NCBI GenBank assembly: GCA_022453515.1
Contig: JAJNNY010000081.1
Span: forward strand, 62,001 to 126,000
Direction of reading: 5' to 3'
DNA length: 64,000 nt
Source of the DNA: Astrocystis sublimbata
Taxonomy: Eukaryota > Ascomycota > Sordariomycetes > Xylariales > Xylariaceae
This document shows, one piece after another, positions 46,056 to 58,323 of the stretch. Position numbers and translations under genes: made by a program. The first letter of the stretch is position 1, and every line of letters begins with the position of its first letter. The notes beneath the pieces were generated by a model. The model had not been told where the DNA came from and did not search any database. It saw only the letters and a list, made by a program, of their open reading frames with translations.

Positions 46056-46562
46056 CTAAGAAGCCATAATGCTTCTGCCCCTATCTGCCGTTATGCGCAA
46101 CCCCGCAATGACCCTTAAAACATGGGACACCAACTTCTTCGAGATGGCCTTTAATCCGTGCCGATGCATGCTTTGCCTATCGAGTGCCACCGCAGCGCTT
46201 GGGGCGAACACCAAGGCCTGGCCTGTTTTCATTTCAACGATCTGAGTGGATAGGTCGGATATATGATCGTCTGTCAACACGGAAGTCAGTCCGTCCAAGC
46301 TAAGCCGTGGGCAATAACATTTCTCCTCGTCATGTCCAGTTGTGTTAGGCCGATTTATCACCACGCTCGCGACCTTGGAAATGCCCGCGAGATGCTTTGT
46401 TAGGGCCGACAGCTAGCAGTAGGGCGAGCTGAACCGATGCACGATGGCCACGCTGCACAGGTCGCGCCGCTTTGGGGAAAGGAAATCGTCGGCTATTGTG
46501 CTGTTGTGCGTGGAAATGACGACACGCACTCGAAGGTGGCGCTGTAATCTGATTACGCGCAG
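46056..46562 (-). pseudogene. P-loop ATPase gene fragment (left copy)
   Basis: Reading leftward from 46562, one frame encodes a segment typical of a fungal P-loop NTPase family: IRLQRHLRVRVVIST, then LCSVAIVHRFSSP, an in-frame TAG, then a frame to 46056 including EMKTGQALVFAP. The N-terminal part with the Walker motifs is missing because the frame runs straight into the hAT-like end at 46563-46572. A premature stop plus truncation make it a pseudogene. It has no link to the pathway and probably marks older flanking DNA. The family name rests on recall of the pattern and needs a database check. Identical copy at 46961-47467. Confidence 0.6.
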
Positions 46563-46960
46563 CTAGGGTTTACAAGGGGTTGCCCATAGGCCATGGGCTT
46601 TTCGGCCCACGGCCCATGGTCCAATAGATTTTTTAAAAAACTTTTTTTCTAATCTGTCGTAAATCTTAAAAATTCAAAAAACTTCATATTTAAAATAAAT
46701 AAATATCTAAAAATAAAACAAAAATTAAATTAAAAAACCTAAAAAATAAATTTGATTTGATATCAAAATCAAATTTATTTTTTAGGTTTTTTTAATTTAT
46801 TTTTGTTTTATTTTTAGATATTTATTTATTTTAAATATGAAGTTTTTTGAATTTTTAAGATTTACGACAGATTAGAAAAAAGTTTTTTAAAAAATCTATT
46901 GGACCATGGGCCGTGGGCCGAAAAGCCCATGGCCTATGGGCAACCCCTTGTAAACCCTAG
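46563..46960. mobile_element. fold-back element with hAT-like ends at the palindrome axis
   Basis: Each end is CTAGGGTTTACAAGGGGTTG in inverted orientation (46563-46582, 46941-46960), followed inward by GGCCCATGG-type blocks, T/A runs and an AT-rich core meeting at GATATC (46759-46764). Its two halves are about 199 bp each, complementary except for four 1-base homopolymer indels. It interrupts the ATPase frame on both sides. There is no target-site duplication: the flanks are inverted copies. So either one half-element was folded back when the palindrome formed, or the element was a palindromic MITE before. hAT assignment is tentative. Confidence 0.55.
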
Positions 46961-47467
46961 CTGCGCGTAATCAGATTACAGCGCCACCTTCGAGTGCGTG
47001 TCGTCATTTCCACGCACAACAGCACAATAGCCGACGATTTCCTTTCCCCAAAGCGGCGCGACCTGTGCAGCGTGGCCATCGTGCATCGGTTCAGCTCGCC
47101 CTACTGCTAGCTGTCGGCCCTAACAAAGCATCTCGCGGGCATTTCCAAGGTCGCGAGCGTGGTGATAAATCGGCCTAACACAACTGGACATGACGAGGAG
47201 AAATGTTATTGCCCACGGCTTAGCTTGGACGGACTGACTTCCGTGTTGACAGACGATCATATATCCGACCTATCCACTCAGATCGTTGAAATGAAAACAG
47301 GCCAGGCCTTGGTGTTCGCCCCAAGCGCTGCGGTGGCACTCGATAGGCAAAGCATGCATCGGCACGGATTAAAGGCCATCTCGAAGAAGTTGGTGTCCCA
47401 TGTTTTAAGGGTCATTGCGGGGTTGCGCATAACGGCAGATAGGGGCAGAAGCATTATGGCTTCTTAG
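46961..47467 (+). pseudogene. P-loop ATPase gene fragment (right copy)
   Basis: Mirror of 46056-46562: frame opens directly after the element end with LRVIRLQRHL, carries an in-frame TAG near 47108 and ends at 47467. The 102-residue open part begins MVINRPNTTG. No difference from the left copy was seen. Confidence 0.6.
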
Positions 47468-47823
47468 GTGGATAATCTACGTACGTATAAAAAGCGTCTA
47501 CCTTGCCCCGTGGAATGAGCATTAAATGACTGCCTCGCCCCACTTCATCTGGCCTTAGATGTAGGTATTAACGGTTGGTAGGCGGTCCTTTGATATTCAT
47601 CGCTTTTGCCTGCATATCTAGTGGCAGTTGCCTCTCTATCCGCATTTGTAATAGTGGAAAGTGGCAAGCGAGTGTTGCCCGAGGTGGACTGGATGTGAGT
47701 TAGCTATATGCTATAATTAGAAGTCACACTCGGGATAAGGAAAGGATAGGCTATCGAAGCCCTAAAGCGAGTTTCAAAACCCTGATATTAACTATCATAG
47801 TAAGTATGTGTTGTTAGACCCCC

Positions 47824-48037
47824 TTAGTCACCAAATTCAGGAAGGGACCCCCTACGAGAACACCACGGCGCCTGTTGGCTAGATTTGTCTGATGTGGGAG
47901 CTGCTCTTACAGCCAGACACGCCCCTATGCCCTATGGGAGGCTTCGGAAAGGAACCTCGACTGATTACTACCCCATTTCATGGGCCTTTCCCGGGCGTTA
48001 AATAGAATAATAATAATAATAATTAGTCACCAAATTC
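47824..48037. repeat. 15-bp direct repeat flanking about 184 bp (right)
   Basis: Mirror of 45486-45699: TTAGTCACCAAATTC at both ends. Confidence 0.6.
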
Positions 48038-48096
48038 TAACCCAGAGGGCCAGGTCTATCTAGTTGATGAGAACGCTCTTTTTTCCCAACCCATCA

Positions 48097-49059
48097 TTAG
48101 CCGGGTATCTGCGTCATGCCCGGGCCCCCCCCCCCCCAATGCGGAAATCTCTCCGTGTCGACGAACCGAGAGGTAGGCCCCACCGGAAGCGTTCCATTCA
48201 ACCCGGGAGGTTTGCACGTCGTGACTGGGTCAGGCCGGAGGCCGAATGCTGCAGCTTCTCTCTCCTCCAAACCCATGACGAAATCAACCGCTGTCTCCAG
48301 TGTGGTTTTGACTGTCCCGGACGCGTCTCTTACGTCGGCGTCTATTTTCCCCGAGATAGATTCGAAGGTGATGGGCGCACTCAGACCGTCGGTTATGCCG
48401 GTAAGAACTAGATGGGCAGGAATTGGGCCCACGGCACTGGAGTCCTGGAGCTGGTAGTCCCACCCGGCAACCAGGATAAGTATTGCGCGGAACAATGGTT
48501 GGATAATGTGAAACCTGGTCCGTTCGAGGTGGTCGGTGTTCCAAGTTCGACCAAGATTGCGAGAAACAATCATGTGGTGAATTCTGCGGCGAGTCTTTTC
48601 CGCCTCGGCGCAGACGTCTTGATTCACCATAGTCATGGCAGCAGCAGTGATGGGAAGTGAAAGCTTGGTGTCTTGGGGGAAGCCGTAGACGTGAATGAAC
48701 TTGCACAAGAAGCGTTCATGTTCAATCTCGCTGCGGTAGGGGCGGAACCAGCCGCGGTAGATGTAATTATGGAGCTCCACTCCCAGTGAACGATAGGAAT
48801 CGCCTCTCAAGATATAAATCGGCACCGACTTGTTGCATGTATCAATGAAAGCGGGGAAGTCCATCTCCCGCAGTGGTTTGCCAAACTCCATGCGGTAGGC
48901 ACGAACTACGCCTTGCCGATACATCTCCTCGCGATGCTGTGACTCCCCCGCCGTGCGCAGAACCCATAGCTCTTCTTCTTGCGTCGCAGTCCGCACCCAT
49001 AAGTCTTTGGCAAGCCTTTCGATGGACGATCTGCTTCGCGGGCGTAGTGGAGAAGCCAT
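48097..49059 (-). CDS. unknown protein, right copy, shorter tail
   Basis: Same gene as 44463-45467 up to the homopolymer. Here the run is C13 (48125-48137) instead of 14, so after the Gly run the product ends nine codons later (GPGMTQIPG-type tail) and is about 320 residues, against 334 on the left. The difference is a length change in a mononucleotide run, so it may be a slippage mutation or a sequencing error. Confidence 0.55.
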   Translation of the reverse strand: MASPLRPRSRSSIERLAKDLWVRTATQEEELWVLRTAGESQHREEMYRQGVVRAYRMEFGKPLREMDFPAFIDTCNKSVPIYILRGDSYRSLGVELHNYIYRGWFRPYRSEIEHERFLCKFIHVYGFPQDTKLSLPITAAAMTMVNQDVCAEAEKTRRRIHHMIVSRNLGRTWNTDHLERTRFHIIQPLFRAILILVAGWDYQLQDSSAVGPIPAHLVLTGITDGLSAPITFESISGKIDADVRDASGTVKTTLETAVDFVMGLEEREAAAFGLRPDPVTTCKPPGLNGTLPVGPTSRFVDTERFPHWGGGGPGMTQIPG

Positions 49060-49808
49060 GGGTGCTGGGCCAAAGAAGGTAGGAGGTGAATCGACGGTAT
49101 GCAGGTGGAGAGAAGAAGAGTATTGATTGATTTGACGGCGCTCCGGCGGGTAAGGAGAGGGAGTATTAACGAAGGCTGATTGAAACACAGGTAGGCGGAG
49201 TACGTAGCAGAGATGGGGCGGCACAGATTATGACTACCTTCAGGTTATCTAAGGGAGGTTAGTTAGGACCCTGTGATAGTAGCAGTGAATCTGGGTCAAT
49301 GCGTGTCTGTTGTTGAAGTATGTAGAGTGGAAGAATGACATCCGTACTAGCTACGACGTGTCTGATTAAGTACTTAATGGGAAGGCACAGTACAGGTGGT
49401 GCAAGATATGGCCCCTCATGAAATATGGCGACTCACATACCGAACGAAACTTTACTTAGGTATGTGTATACATGTTTGGTTATTGCTTAAGTCGAGCTTG
49501 GTTGGAAGAGAGGAGATGGTGGGTACACGTTTGACTGTTTTAACTTTCAAGACGCATGAGGCGCAAACTGGCTTCTTTTCAAACACGAAAAAGCTTACAT
49601 TGCGGAGGGAATAACATGAGGCACAACCTCGCATTCAGTCAATGCAGCGATATCAACCCCTCGACAGTCTCGAACCCAGAAACAGAAAATTAGGAGACAG
49701 CTCTCTTATTTTCATTTTGACGGAGCCAACGACAGCAAGCCTTTATACAAGCCCGCATATGTCCAATCCTCCCAGAAAGAGTCCCGTGAGCCCCCTTATC
49801 TCTTTCAT

Positions 49809-52800
49809 CTAGCCATAATACTCCAAAAGCCAGGCTCTCAAGTCTCCAACAGTTGGATACTCCAAAAACAGACTACCACTGATAGTGACACCAAGGACCT
49901 CGCGCAGCTTCTCTGCGACGACCAAACTCATCAAGCTGTCAACTCCTACATTGGCAAATGAAACGCCATCTTGGAGCTCAGATGCATCGAGCGCAGTTTC
50001 GGTAGCAATGAGCAGCATTGCTTTCGTTGTGATGCTATCCTCAGGTATTGGTGAGGTTTCCGTCACAGGAACTTCTGTGACTGGCTGTGGTTTTCTCGCT
50101 TCGGGACTAGCGTCGGGCGGCACTGGAACTGATACGACTGTCAATTTGTCTGCTCTGACCTGTGCTACCGGGGGCTGCAAGGCAGGAGCTATTATTGGCC
50201 TTGCATCGGCCGGCTTGTGAGTGGCGGCACCTTTCGTCGAGTCAGGGGCAGAGAAAAAGCGATCGAGCAGGAGTCGTGGGCTTTCGGGCTTGTTAGCATT
50301 ATTCTCCCAACGATGCTTTCCTCGCGGGATTACTTACTACTTGCGGAACTTGATATCTCCCACCTGGCCTATGATAGTGTCGTCCTGGAGGATGTACACA
50401 TCACCCAAAAACACACCGGCGTCTTCGTGTGTCGGTATCATCTTGACGTAGGAACGGTATGTTGATCCTGCCGTCAGGGGCCGGGCAAAGCGCATTGACT
50501 TCCATCCAGGGGTGACGCAGAAGTGCGTTCCCACGTCCATCGCGTCCGAGACATTCATGACGAAGCCGGCCAGATGCGCGACGCTGTCGATGAAATAAGG
50601 AGGCACAGTCCAATGGCCGCTTTTATCCTGGGACAACTTGATGTCGGCATAAGCCTCAAGCTCGTGAAGAACCACGGATTGCATGCCGCGGTACTTGTCG
50701 GCGTAGTCTACAAGGTTACGTGCAAAGAGACCGTACGCCATCTTGCGACTGAACCTGTTGGCTATACCTTGTTCGGCGAGGCGTTGGAGGTCTTGGATGC
50801 GTCCCAGCACGAGATGGGCGGCTGGGGTCCAGGACCCCAGCCACTCTGTCGGGTTGCCATATATGACAGTAGCAGTGGCGAAATGTTCGTCCAGAGTGCC
50901 GTCGACGTCAACGTTGTGCCAAATGACTTGGGCTTCTCTAGAGTTGATGTCGTCGGTCGATATTGATACCTGGATCGTCTGCGGTACATCACGGTTCTTC
51001 TGGGCAACCAACCCCTTGGTCACTTCCAGGTTGGTGATATTAATAGCAATGTCCTTACTTCCCGGCTTTAGTTTTGAGTACAAATACTGGCCAATAGTGT
51101 ACACTATATCCGCATGAATGGACTGTGTGGGACCACGTTAGTTGCCATCTCTAACCTTTAGTATTTTGTTAAATAAAATGTACGTACTGAAGTCACCACA
51201 CCGCAATTGTTCATTTTGTGTCCGTATGCGGCATCGTGGAAGTCCTTTTGCATAAGGTCGGATCGAATCGTGACTGTACCAGCAGAGCCGTTGAAAATTT
51301 CGCTGATAACACGTTGAACGGTCGAGGTACTGATGGGTGACGAAGGTGGGGCACCGCTTGTCTCAAGAACCTGGCTGGCTTTTTCCTTGGCGTAGAAAGT
51401 GTTGCCCTTTGTTAGTGCCCAATCACCATTATATTGGAGCCAGTAAGTCTTATCATTCCAGCTATACGTTGGGAGATCGAGCAGGCGAAGAGCTGGCTCG
51501 AAAGGGCGGTGGTATTCATTCCAGGCGATCGGAACCCCCGCAAGATGCAGGGCACCAAGCGCCTGGACCAATGTCTGCCAGTTGTTCTCGCCCCGACGGA
51601 TTGACGGTGTTGTGACACTAGTCCCCGCGACAATGCTTTTGACGAACCCCATGCACACCGGATGGGGTCCGATCTCAACCCAAGCGGTTGACTTGTCAAT
51701 GAGGGATATCTTTTGCGCAGCCTCGATCCCGGAAACAAAATCAACGGTTTTGCGAGTTGCCTGTCGGACATAGTTGGCGTTGATAGTCTTATCATCGAAA
51801 ACCACTTTACCTAACAAGGGGGAAATCACTGGCAGATTTGGGGCTTGGAAAATAGCACCCGACTTTGAGATCCTTTCAAAATCATCAAGAATCTCATCTG
51901 TCTGTGCTGAATGAAATGCGAAAGCAACATCAAGAGTGAAACACTTGTAGCCGGCCGCCTCGAGAACCTTTGCAAGGGCTTCGACATCTTCCTTGGTCGC
52001 ACTTAGGACTGTGTCTTTCGGCCCATTGATGCAGGCGACTTCGAAATGCATGCCATGACCAGCATCTTGGACCTGAGCTAGCGAGGCACGAACCGCAAGC
52101 ATCTTGTGGCTGCCAACTTGACATTTCTTCTCCAGCATCAAGGCCCTTTGCCCAACTAGGAAAATGGCGTCGCTAGCCGAGAGAACTCCAGCTGTGCAAA
52201 GGGCGGCGTACTCCCCAAGACTGTGCCCGACAACGATGTCAGGCTTGACGCCCAGGGAAGCCCAATATTTGGCCAGCGCAATCTCAACACAGACTAGTGC
52301 TAGCTGTGTAACAAGAGGGCGATGGATATGCTCTTTGGGAAAACTGCCGTCGATTGCCGGAATGAAGGCAGGGTAGCCTTGATTTTGGGCAATTGAGTCT
52401 AGCTGGTCGATCTGCGCTTTGAAATATGGCGATTCTCGGTAGAGTTCTAAGTCCATGCTGTTGTTAGAAGCCCCTTGACCGGTGAAGGCGAAGGCAACAG
52501 ACGGAGGTCCGGTGGCAGGGATCGACTTGTGCGAATCCAACGAGTCAAGCTGGGACAATAGTTGCTTCTTGAGATGTGAAGCGTCTGAGGCTGTGATGGC
52601 CACTCGGTGGTTATAGTGGTGGCGTCTTGCGGTAGTGGTGTATGACAGGTCGGACAGTGAAACATCTGGATGGGCGTCCAGATATGCTAGGAGCCGCTCT
52701 AGATTCCCCTTAAGCGAGTTCTTGCTTTTAGCGGAGATAGCAATGATAGGCGCCGGTCGAGTGTCCACCCCAACAACTTCATGGATAGGTCCCTCTTCAA

Positions 52801-55654
52801 GCGCTATAGTAGTGTTGCCCCCAGCCGCGCTGAAGTTATTCACCATTGCAATACGCCTTCTTTCTGAGTTCCGAATCCATGGTGTCTTTTGGTAAGGAAT
52901 GTTCAAGTTGCGTTTCCCCAGATCACTGGGGAAGCCGGGGTTAATCTTGTCTTTAATGCCCACATGGGGTGGGATGGCCCCCTTTTCGAACATCAGCAAT
53001 ACTTTGATCAAAGCTGTGACCCCCGCCACAGCCTCGCCGTGGCCAACATTTGACTTCACTGCACCAATGTACAGTGGGTTCTTGCTGCTACGCCTTTTGG
53101 TGATCGGTGCGAAGACTTCGCTCACAGACTGCATCTCTTCCGAGTCGCCTGCCTGCGTGCCAGTGCCGTGCATTTCAACAAAGCTCACATCGAGAGGATC
53201 GAGCCCGGAATCCCGCAAGACCTCCCTGGAAAGAAAGGCTTGCGATGGAGCGTGCGGGTGCGTAATTGAGACTGCCTCTGCTGAATGATTGGTTCCGGCG
53301 CCCAGGATCACGCCGAGAATATTGTCGTTGTCGGCCTCGGCGTCTTGGAGTCTGCATCATATTCGGAGTTAGTTATGTCAATGTTCAGATGAAAAAGGGT
53401 ATTAAACCGTGTCTAGAGAACTTATAGAAAAGCAGTGGGCATATTCAAGACTCAGCCGGATAGCGGTCGATTACATTGAGGATAATAGCGAAATAATTAG
53501 TGTTGGATGGCTCCGAAATCTGCTTACCTCTTCATAACAATGGATCCAATGCCGTCAGCGCGACAGTAGCCATCCGCTGTTGCATCCCATGTTTTGCAGG
53601 CGTTAGGGGTTTTAGAAAGAAAGTGCCCATTTCCTAACCCGGCGAAAGCGTCCGAATTGGTAAGAACGTTCATCCCTCCCGCCACGACAGTGTCGGTATC
53701 TCCATTCCATAAAGAAGTACACGCTGCCTATGAGAATGTATTAGCGAAAAATAACCAGGCATCGGAATAGATCTAACATACTTGAATCGTCGCCAAACTT
53801 GATGAGCAGGCAGTATCAATGCTATAACTTGGACCGGAGAACTTGAAGAAATAATTGATTCTTCCGGGACCAAAGGCACGACAACCCCCGGGAATGAAGT
53901 ACGTGCTGATTTCTTGGGCTGTGTTGACCTCCCTATAATCGTCTGACGCCTGACCGTAAAATGTACCGATACGATGTAGGTTCGTAGCAGCGGTCCTGTC
54001 AGCCACGTAGCCAGCCCTTTCAAGAGCTTCATGAGCTGTCACCAAGGCGAGCCTCTGCATTGGGTCAGTCTGTTGTGCTTCTCGGGGGCTCATATTGAAG
54101 AAGCCAGCATCGAACAGACCAGGTTCGTCAATAAAACAACCGTAAGGCGTAATGCTGGTATTTATTCTTTTGCCGGTAGGGTCATGATGCGTTTCCACAT
54201 CGAAACGATCTGCAGGGACTTTTCGGTGCACATCCAGCCCCTTTTCTAACAGCTCCCAGAATTTCTCGGTATCAGTTGCGCCACTGGGCATGCGGCATGA
54301 CATGCCAATTATTGCAATTTTGGATTGCAATGACCCCCGAGGACCAGGCAGGCTGTTGTTGCTCTGGGAAATCCAATGCATCAAGTCCACTGTGGTAGTT
54401 CGGGAATCGGCCCCACTGGCATCCAAGGCCTTCAGGAGCTCATGCACCGGTAATGAGTTTCGAAAGACAAGCACTTCCGCTTCGGTTGTCCCTGAATCTT
54501 TCGCACAGTGAACGATTCGATTGATGACATTGTCCCACTCGATTTTCTGGGTCAATATCTCAGTGACGACTTCCTCAAAGAGATCGGTCACTGTCGTGGC
54601 ACAAAACGGTTCCCCCGTACTCGTGGAGAAGAGTCGGATGGTTGGGGAGTATCCTTTGCCCAAATTGTCGAGCACGCTCCGTCCGACAACCTCGTGCACG
54701 TGCGTCTCATCATAGACGTGTCGTGCATGGCATAACCCGCCATAGACTGGCAAACTCACCAGTTTTCGATCCCTGAAGAAATCAGAAAGACGAAGGAGGC
54801 TCTTCAATCTGTTCGGTGGACCACTTATTGTAACGGATGTCCTGCTCAGAGCACTGATGAATATTTCGCTAGAGATGGCACATGGCTAATATTCTGTTAG
54901 TACTTGTACCCCTTTGTTGCTACACCATACGATGACTCACCTCTCGTGTGTGTAGCTCATCTAGCTCTTTCTGAACATCTACCGGTGCCACGTCGGGAAC
55001 GACATAGGCCCACGAGTCAGGCTTCCCGGTAGATGAGGAATCAGGCGGCTGTAAGTTCTGGGAAACGTTGTTGACAAGGACACCGAGACGGAATGCGATA
55101 CGAACAGCCTCCGCTCCTGCGAGGGGGAGGTCTGCAATACTTGGGGAAGTGGAGATTGCAGCGGCTGCTACCAAGCCAATTCCCAAACCAGCAAGACAGT
55201 AGCTTGGTGAGGCAGGACAAAACTGACGATCAGATGTTTCGTGGTATCTTTGAATGCATGTAAGTATCCTTGTCTTGACGATGGTGGGAATCACATACCC
55301 GATGAAAGTGGCGATCTCAAAGGCGCAGAGCAGAATTCCATCTATAGAGCCACACAGAGGGCCGGTTCTCAACTCGGCATGTCCTGCGAAGTCAAAAATG
55401 GTTTTGAATACTGGGATCAATGCTCGTGTCTCGTTTGGAAGTTTGCGTATCTCCTCCCGGACAGCCAAAGTTGCTTCGTCGATAAATCGACTGAGAATCG
55501 AGTGTTGTCTCGACTTGCTGTGACTCAATATCTGCCGAAAAAGGCCACTCAAGTCATCAGAAGGGAACTCATTGCTGAAATACCCTAATGTGATTCTTGG
55601 TGGTTCCCCGGGTGTTTTCAGGGAGACCCAACTTGTGCCGGATTGGGCTGACAT
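49809..55654 (-). CDS. non-reducing PKS SAT-KS-MAT-PT-ACP, right copy, open frame
   Basis: Exons 55654-54941, 54885-53782, 53727-53528, 53351-51188, 51122-50338 and 50280-49809 give about 1812 residues. SAT domain 1-380, with GLGIG where acyl-selecting SATs have GxCxG. KS 425-860 with DTACSSS (Cys about 595) and late HGTGTQAGD and [13 protein letters not shown] 955-1270 with GHSLGEY (Ser about 1050). PT 1345-1660 with catalytic His in YGHKMNN (about 1384) and Asp in IDSVAH (about 1573). A single ACP with GVDSLM (Ser about 1769). No TE/CLC follows, so a separate thioesterase is needed; it is the divergent gene at 56192. This is the architecture of atrochrysone carboxylic acid synthases (MdpG, GedC, AgnPKS1). 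Exon 3 to 4 is joined by an unusually long 176-bp intron. Left copy is frameshifted. Confidence 0.92.
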
Positions 55655-56191
55655 ATTGAAGATAGGACTGAAGTAGATAGTCTGTACTGCAAGCAAATAA
55701 AACTCTTGAAGTGCGAAATATTGTTTGATGTAAGTTATGAGTATTTAATAAATCTAACAGAGGAACAATGGCCCCTGTGTTTGCGGCTCTTTTCCGAGCC
55801 GTCTGCAAACAGCCGTCGGCCACTTCATCTCACTGGGATAACATTCTCACTTCAAGTAAGCCATGAAACAGACAAGGGTGGTAATCAACCGAGAGAGCTG
55901 ACTCCTCGGCGCGATGTGAGCAATCCACTCTGACCCGATTCTCACCACCCGGATCCGAAATGACGCGTTACCAGAGGGAATAACACGCAGTGTATGCACA
56001 AGACCGGGCACCCAAAAGGGAACAGAAGACATAATAGCGGTAGCTATAACCTAGTGCGCAACCGCGGGTCTGACATATACGTCTAACACAACACTGAAAA
56101 ACCTAGGCTCCCTGCATACCTCTCCAATTACCCGCGCATATTTTCTCCAGGCGCTCTTCCTTGAGCAGATTCTTTGAGTAGACACTTCGAA
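55655..56191. promoter_or_regulatory. divergent promoter between PKS and thioesterase (right)
   Basis: Mirror of 37332-37868, including the CGGATCCG site and the CGGCTC/GAGCCG hairpin (about 55785-55802). Confidence 0.45.
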
Positions 56192-57195
56192 ATGGTTGGA
56201 GAGGGGGGCTATCGCCAAATCAACAAAGCGTTGAATATCTGCGCCTTCGAAGATTACCTCGATGGTCAACAGAGAAGCCTTCCACCCCTCGACGATGTAG
56301 CCCAACTAAGTCCTCGTGTTGTCCGCATCCTGGGCCAAAATCCAGGAAAGGTAAGAAATCATTCGCGGAACTCAATTCTTAGTTTCCTCTATAGAAACTG
56401 ATCACTTGACCACAGTTCACACTTCAGGGTACGAATACGTATATCATAGGCACAGGGAAACAGAGACTCCTCATTGATACCGGTCAAGGAATCCCTGATT
56501 GGGCAGACTTGATATCTTCGGTTCTGGCCGACTCTGCTGTGACCATTTCAGCTGTGCTGCTGTCGCATTGGCACGGGGACCATACCGGCGGAGTGCCCGA
56601 CCTCCTTCGTCTCTACCCGAGCCTCCCGAACCGTATATACAAACACACTCCTGGCAAGGGACAACAGGCCATAACAGATGGTCAGATTTTCAAAGTCGAA
56701 GGGGCCACCGTTCGAGCGGTGCACGCCCCTGGCCATTCGCACGATCACATGTGCTTTATTATCGAAGAAGAAAATGCCATGTTTACCGGCGACAATGTTC
56801 TCGGTCACGGGACGGCGGCAGTAGAGGTCTTAAGTCTCTGGATGGGGACCTTGCGTCTGATGCAATCGCACAATTGTGGTAGGGGATATCCCGCCCATGG
56901 TGAAGTCATCCCCGACCTCAACGCCAAGATATCGGGGGAGCTCGAGTCAAAGGAAAGACGCGAGAGACAGGTTCTACAGACATTGAATCGCATAAAGAAG
57001 GAGCAACGTGGGAAAGGCAGCGTGACTGTCAAGAGCCTGGTCACGGAGATGTATGGCGAGACGGACCAGCAGATGAGAGAGCAGGCACTGGAACCGTTCA
57101 TTGACGAGGTATTAAGGAAGTTGACTGAGGATGATAAAGTGGCCTTTGAGATTAGAGCTGGTGAGAAGAAATGGTTTGCTATTGCCGCTCTTTAG
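56192..57195 (+). CDS. metallo-beta-lactamase thioesterase (right copy)
   Basis: Exons 56192-56350 and 56416-57195; identical to 36328-37331. Motif SHWHGDHTGG present. In-frame Met at 56174 is an alternative start. Two acceptor AGs occur 12 bases apart (56415 and 56427); the first keeps the conserved FTLQGTNTY. Confidence 0.9.
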
Positions 57196-57347
57196 AGTCG
57201 TGCTGTAAATGTCCTCCGACCACTAGATAGCTGCATGCCATCCGCTAGGGTATGGACTTTCTGGAGAGCTTCCTTTTGCCCATTAGACAGAATTTCAATA
57301 TAGACCTACCGCCTCATCTAAAATTCTTACAATATTAGGGGAGAACA

Positions 57348-57525
57348 CCTGAGACGCTGTATGCTTGGGCCCCTTACGTCCTAGCCCACGGGTTTTTTAA
57401 AACCCCTAAAAAAAGCCCATGGGCCGTGGGTAGTTGCCAAGCCTATGCCAAGTATTTAGTTTGGGTACCCATGGGCTCACTTGGGCCGTAGGCCGCCAAG
57501 AGATGGGCCGGGTCTGTAAACCCTA
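57348..57525. mobile_element. relic of the hAT-like element family (right copy)
   Basis: Mirror of 35998-36175, ending in GTAAACCCTA. Confidence 0.45.
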
Positions 57526-58323
57526 ATATCGAGTTCAAGGTGGTAATTACTGTTCGACTTGCAAGCTATGCTTTCTTCTGATAGAATAGTATTACCTAGC
57601 CATTGTTATAGGTGCTTAGCACTATCACCCACCTTCGCAGCCATCCCCGGGCCTTTCTAGCGCACACACTCTTTTTCTCTTCTATAGCTATTTCACATTG
57701 TCGGTATATACCATATCCAGCACTCATTTTCTTGCCGCTTATCATGCGCCATAGCTAGGGGTTTCGAGGAATCGTGCATGAAATCTGGGCTGTCTTGATG
57801 CTTATAGACCTGCGGGGCCAGCAGTTCGGAGGAATATACTTTTCTCTTGGTGGGGCTGGGATGTGGGTGAGAACACTGCATCAATTAGACCGATGCATTT
57901 TTACAAAAACATTAGTCTCGGTCGCCTTACTATGTGTCACATGAAAAATATTATGTATAAGATTGGTCCGAAGTCCGAAGAGGTATCGTCGGCGATGATG
58001 TAAGGCCGTTTAACACTTTGGGGATTGAGCACTAACATAACACCCCTCTAGTACGATACTTATCGGGCTTGGGGCACGGAAGATTGAGTCGAAAAGACCG
58101 AGATTCTCGCGCCAAATAGAGCTCACGTTTAACTAAGAAGTTTCATCGGCATCAACAACTCGTATGGGGAACGGCTTTCGTAACAAGCAGATTTGACATC
58201 ATGCGTATAGTCTGACTCTAAAATAATTCGAACAACATACAAGAAAAAAATAAACAATTATGCGCATTAGCGCAACCATCTTACTCGATTCCATCTCAAA
58301 TAACTTTACTCGATTGGACAGCC

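Noticed and set aside
46563..46960. Simple insertion of a palindromic MITE as the full explanation of the inverted repeat
   Set aside because: Flanks are inverted copies of one another for at least 17 kb and there is no target-site duplication, so insertion alone cannot explain it.
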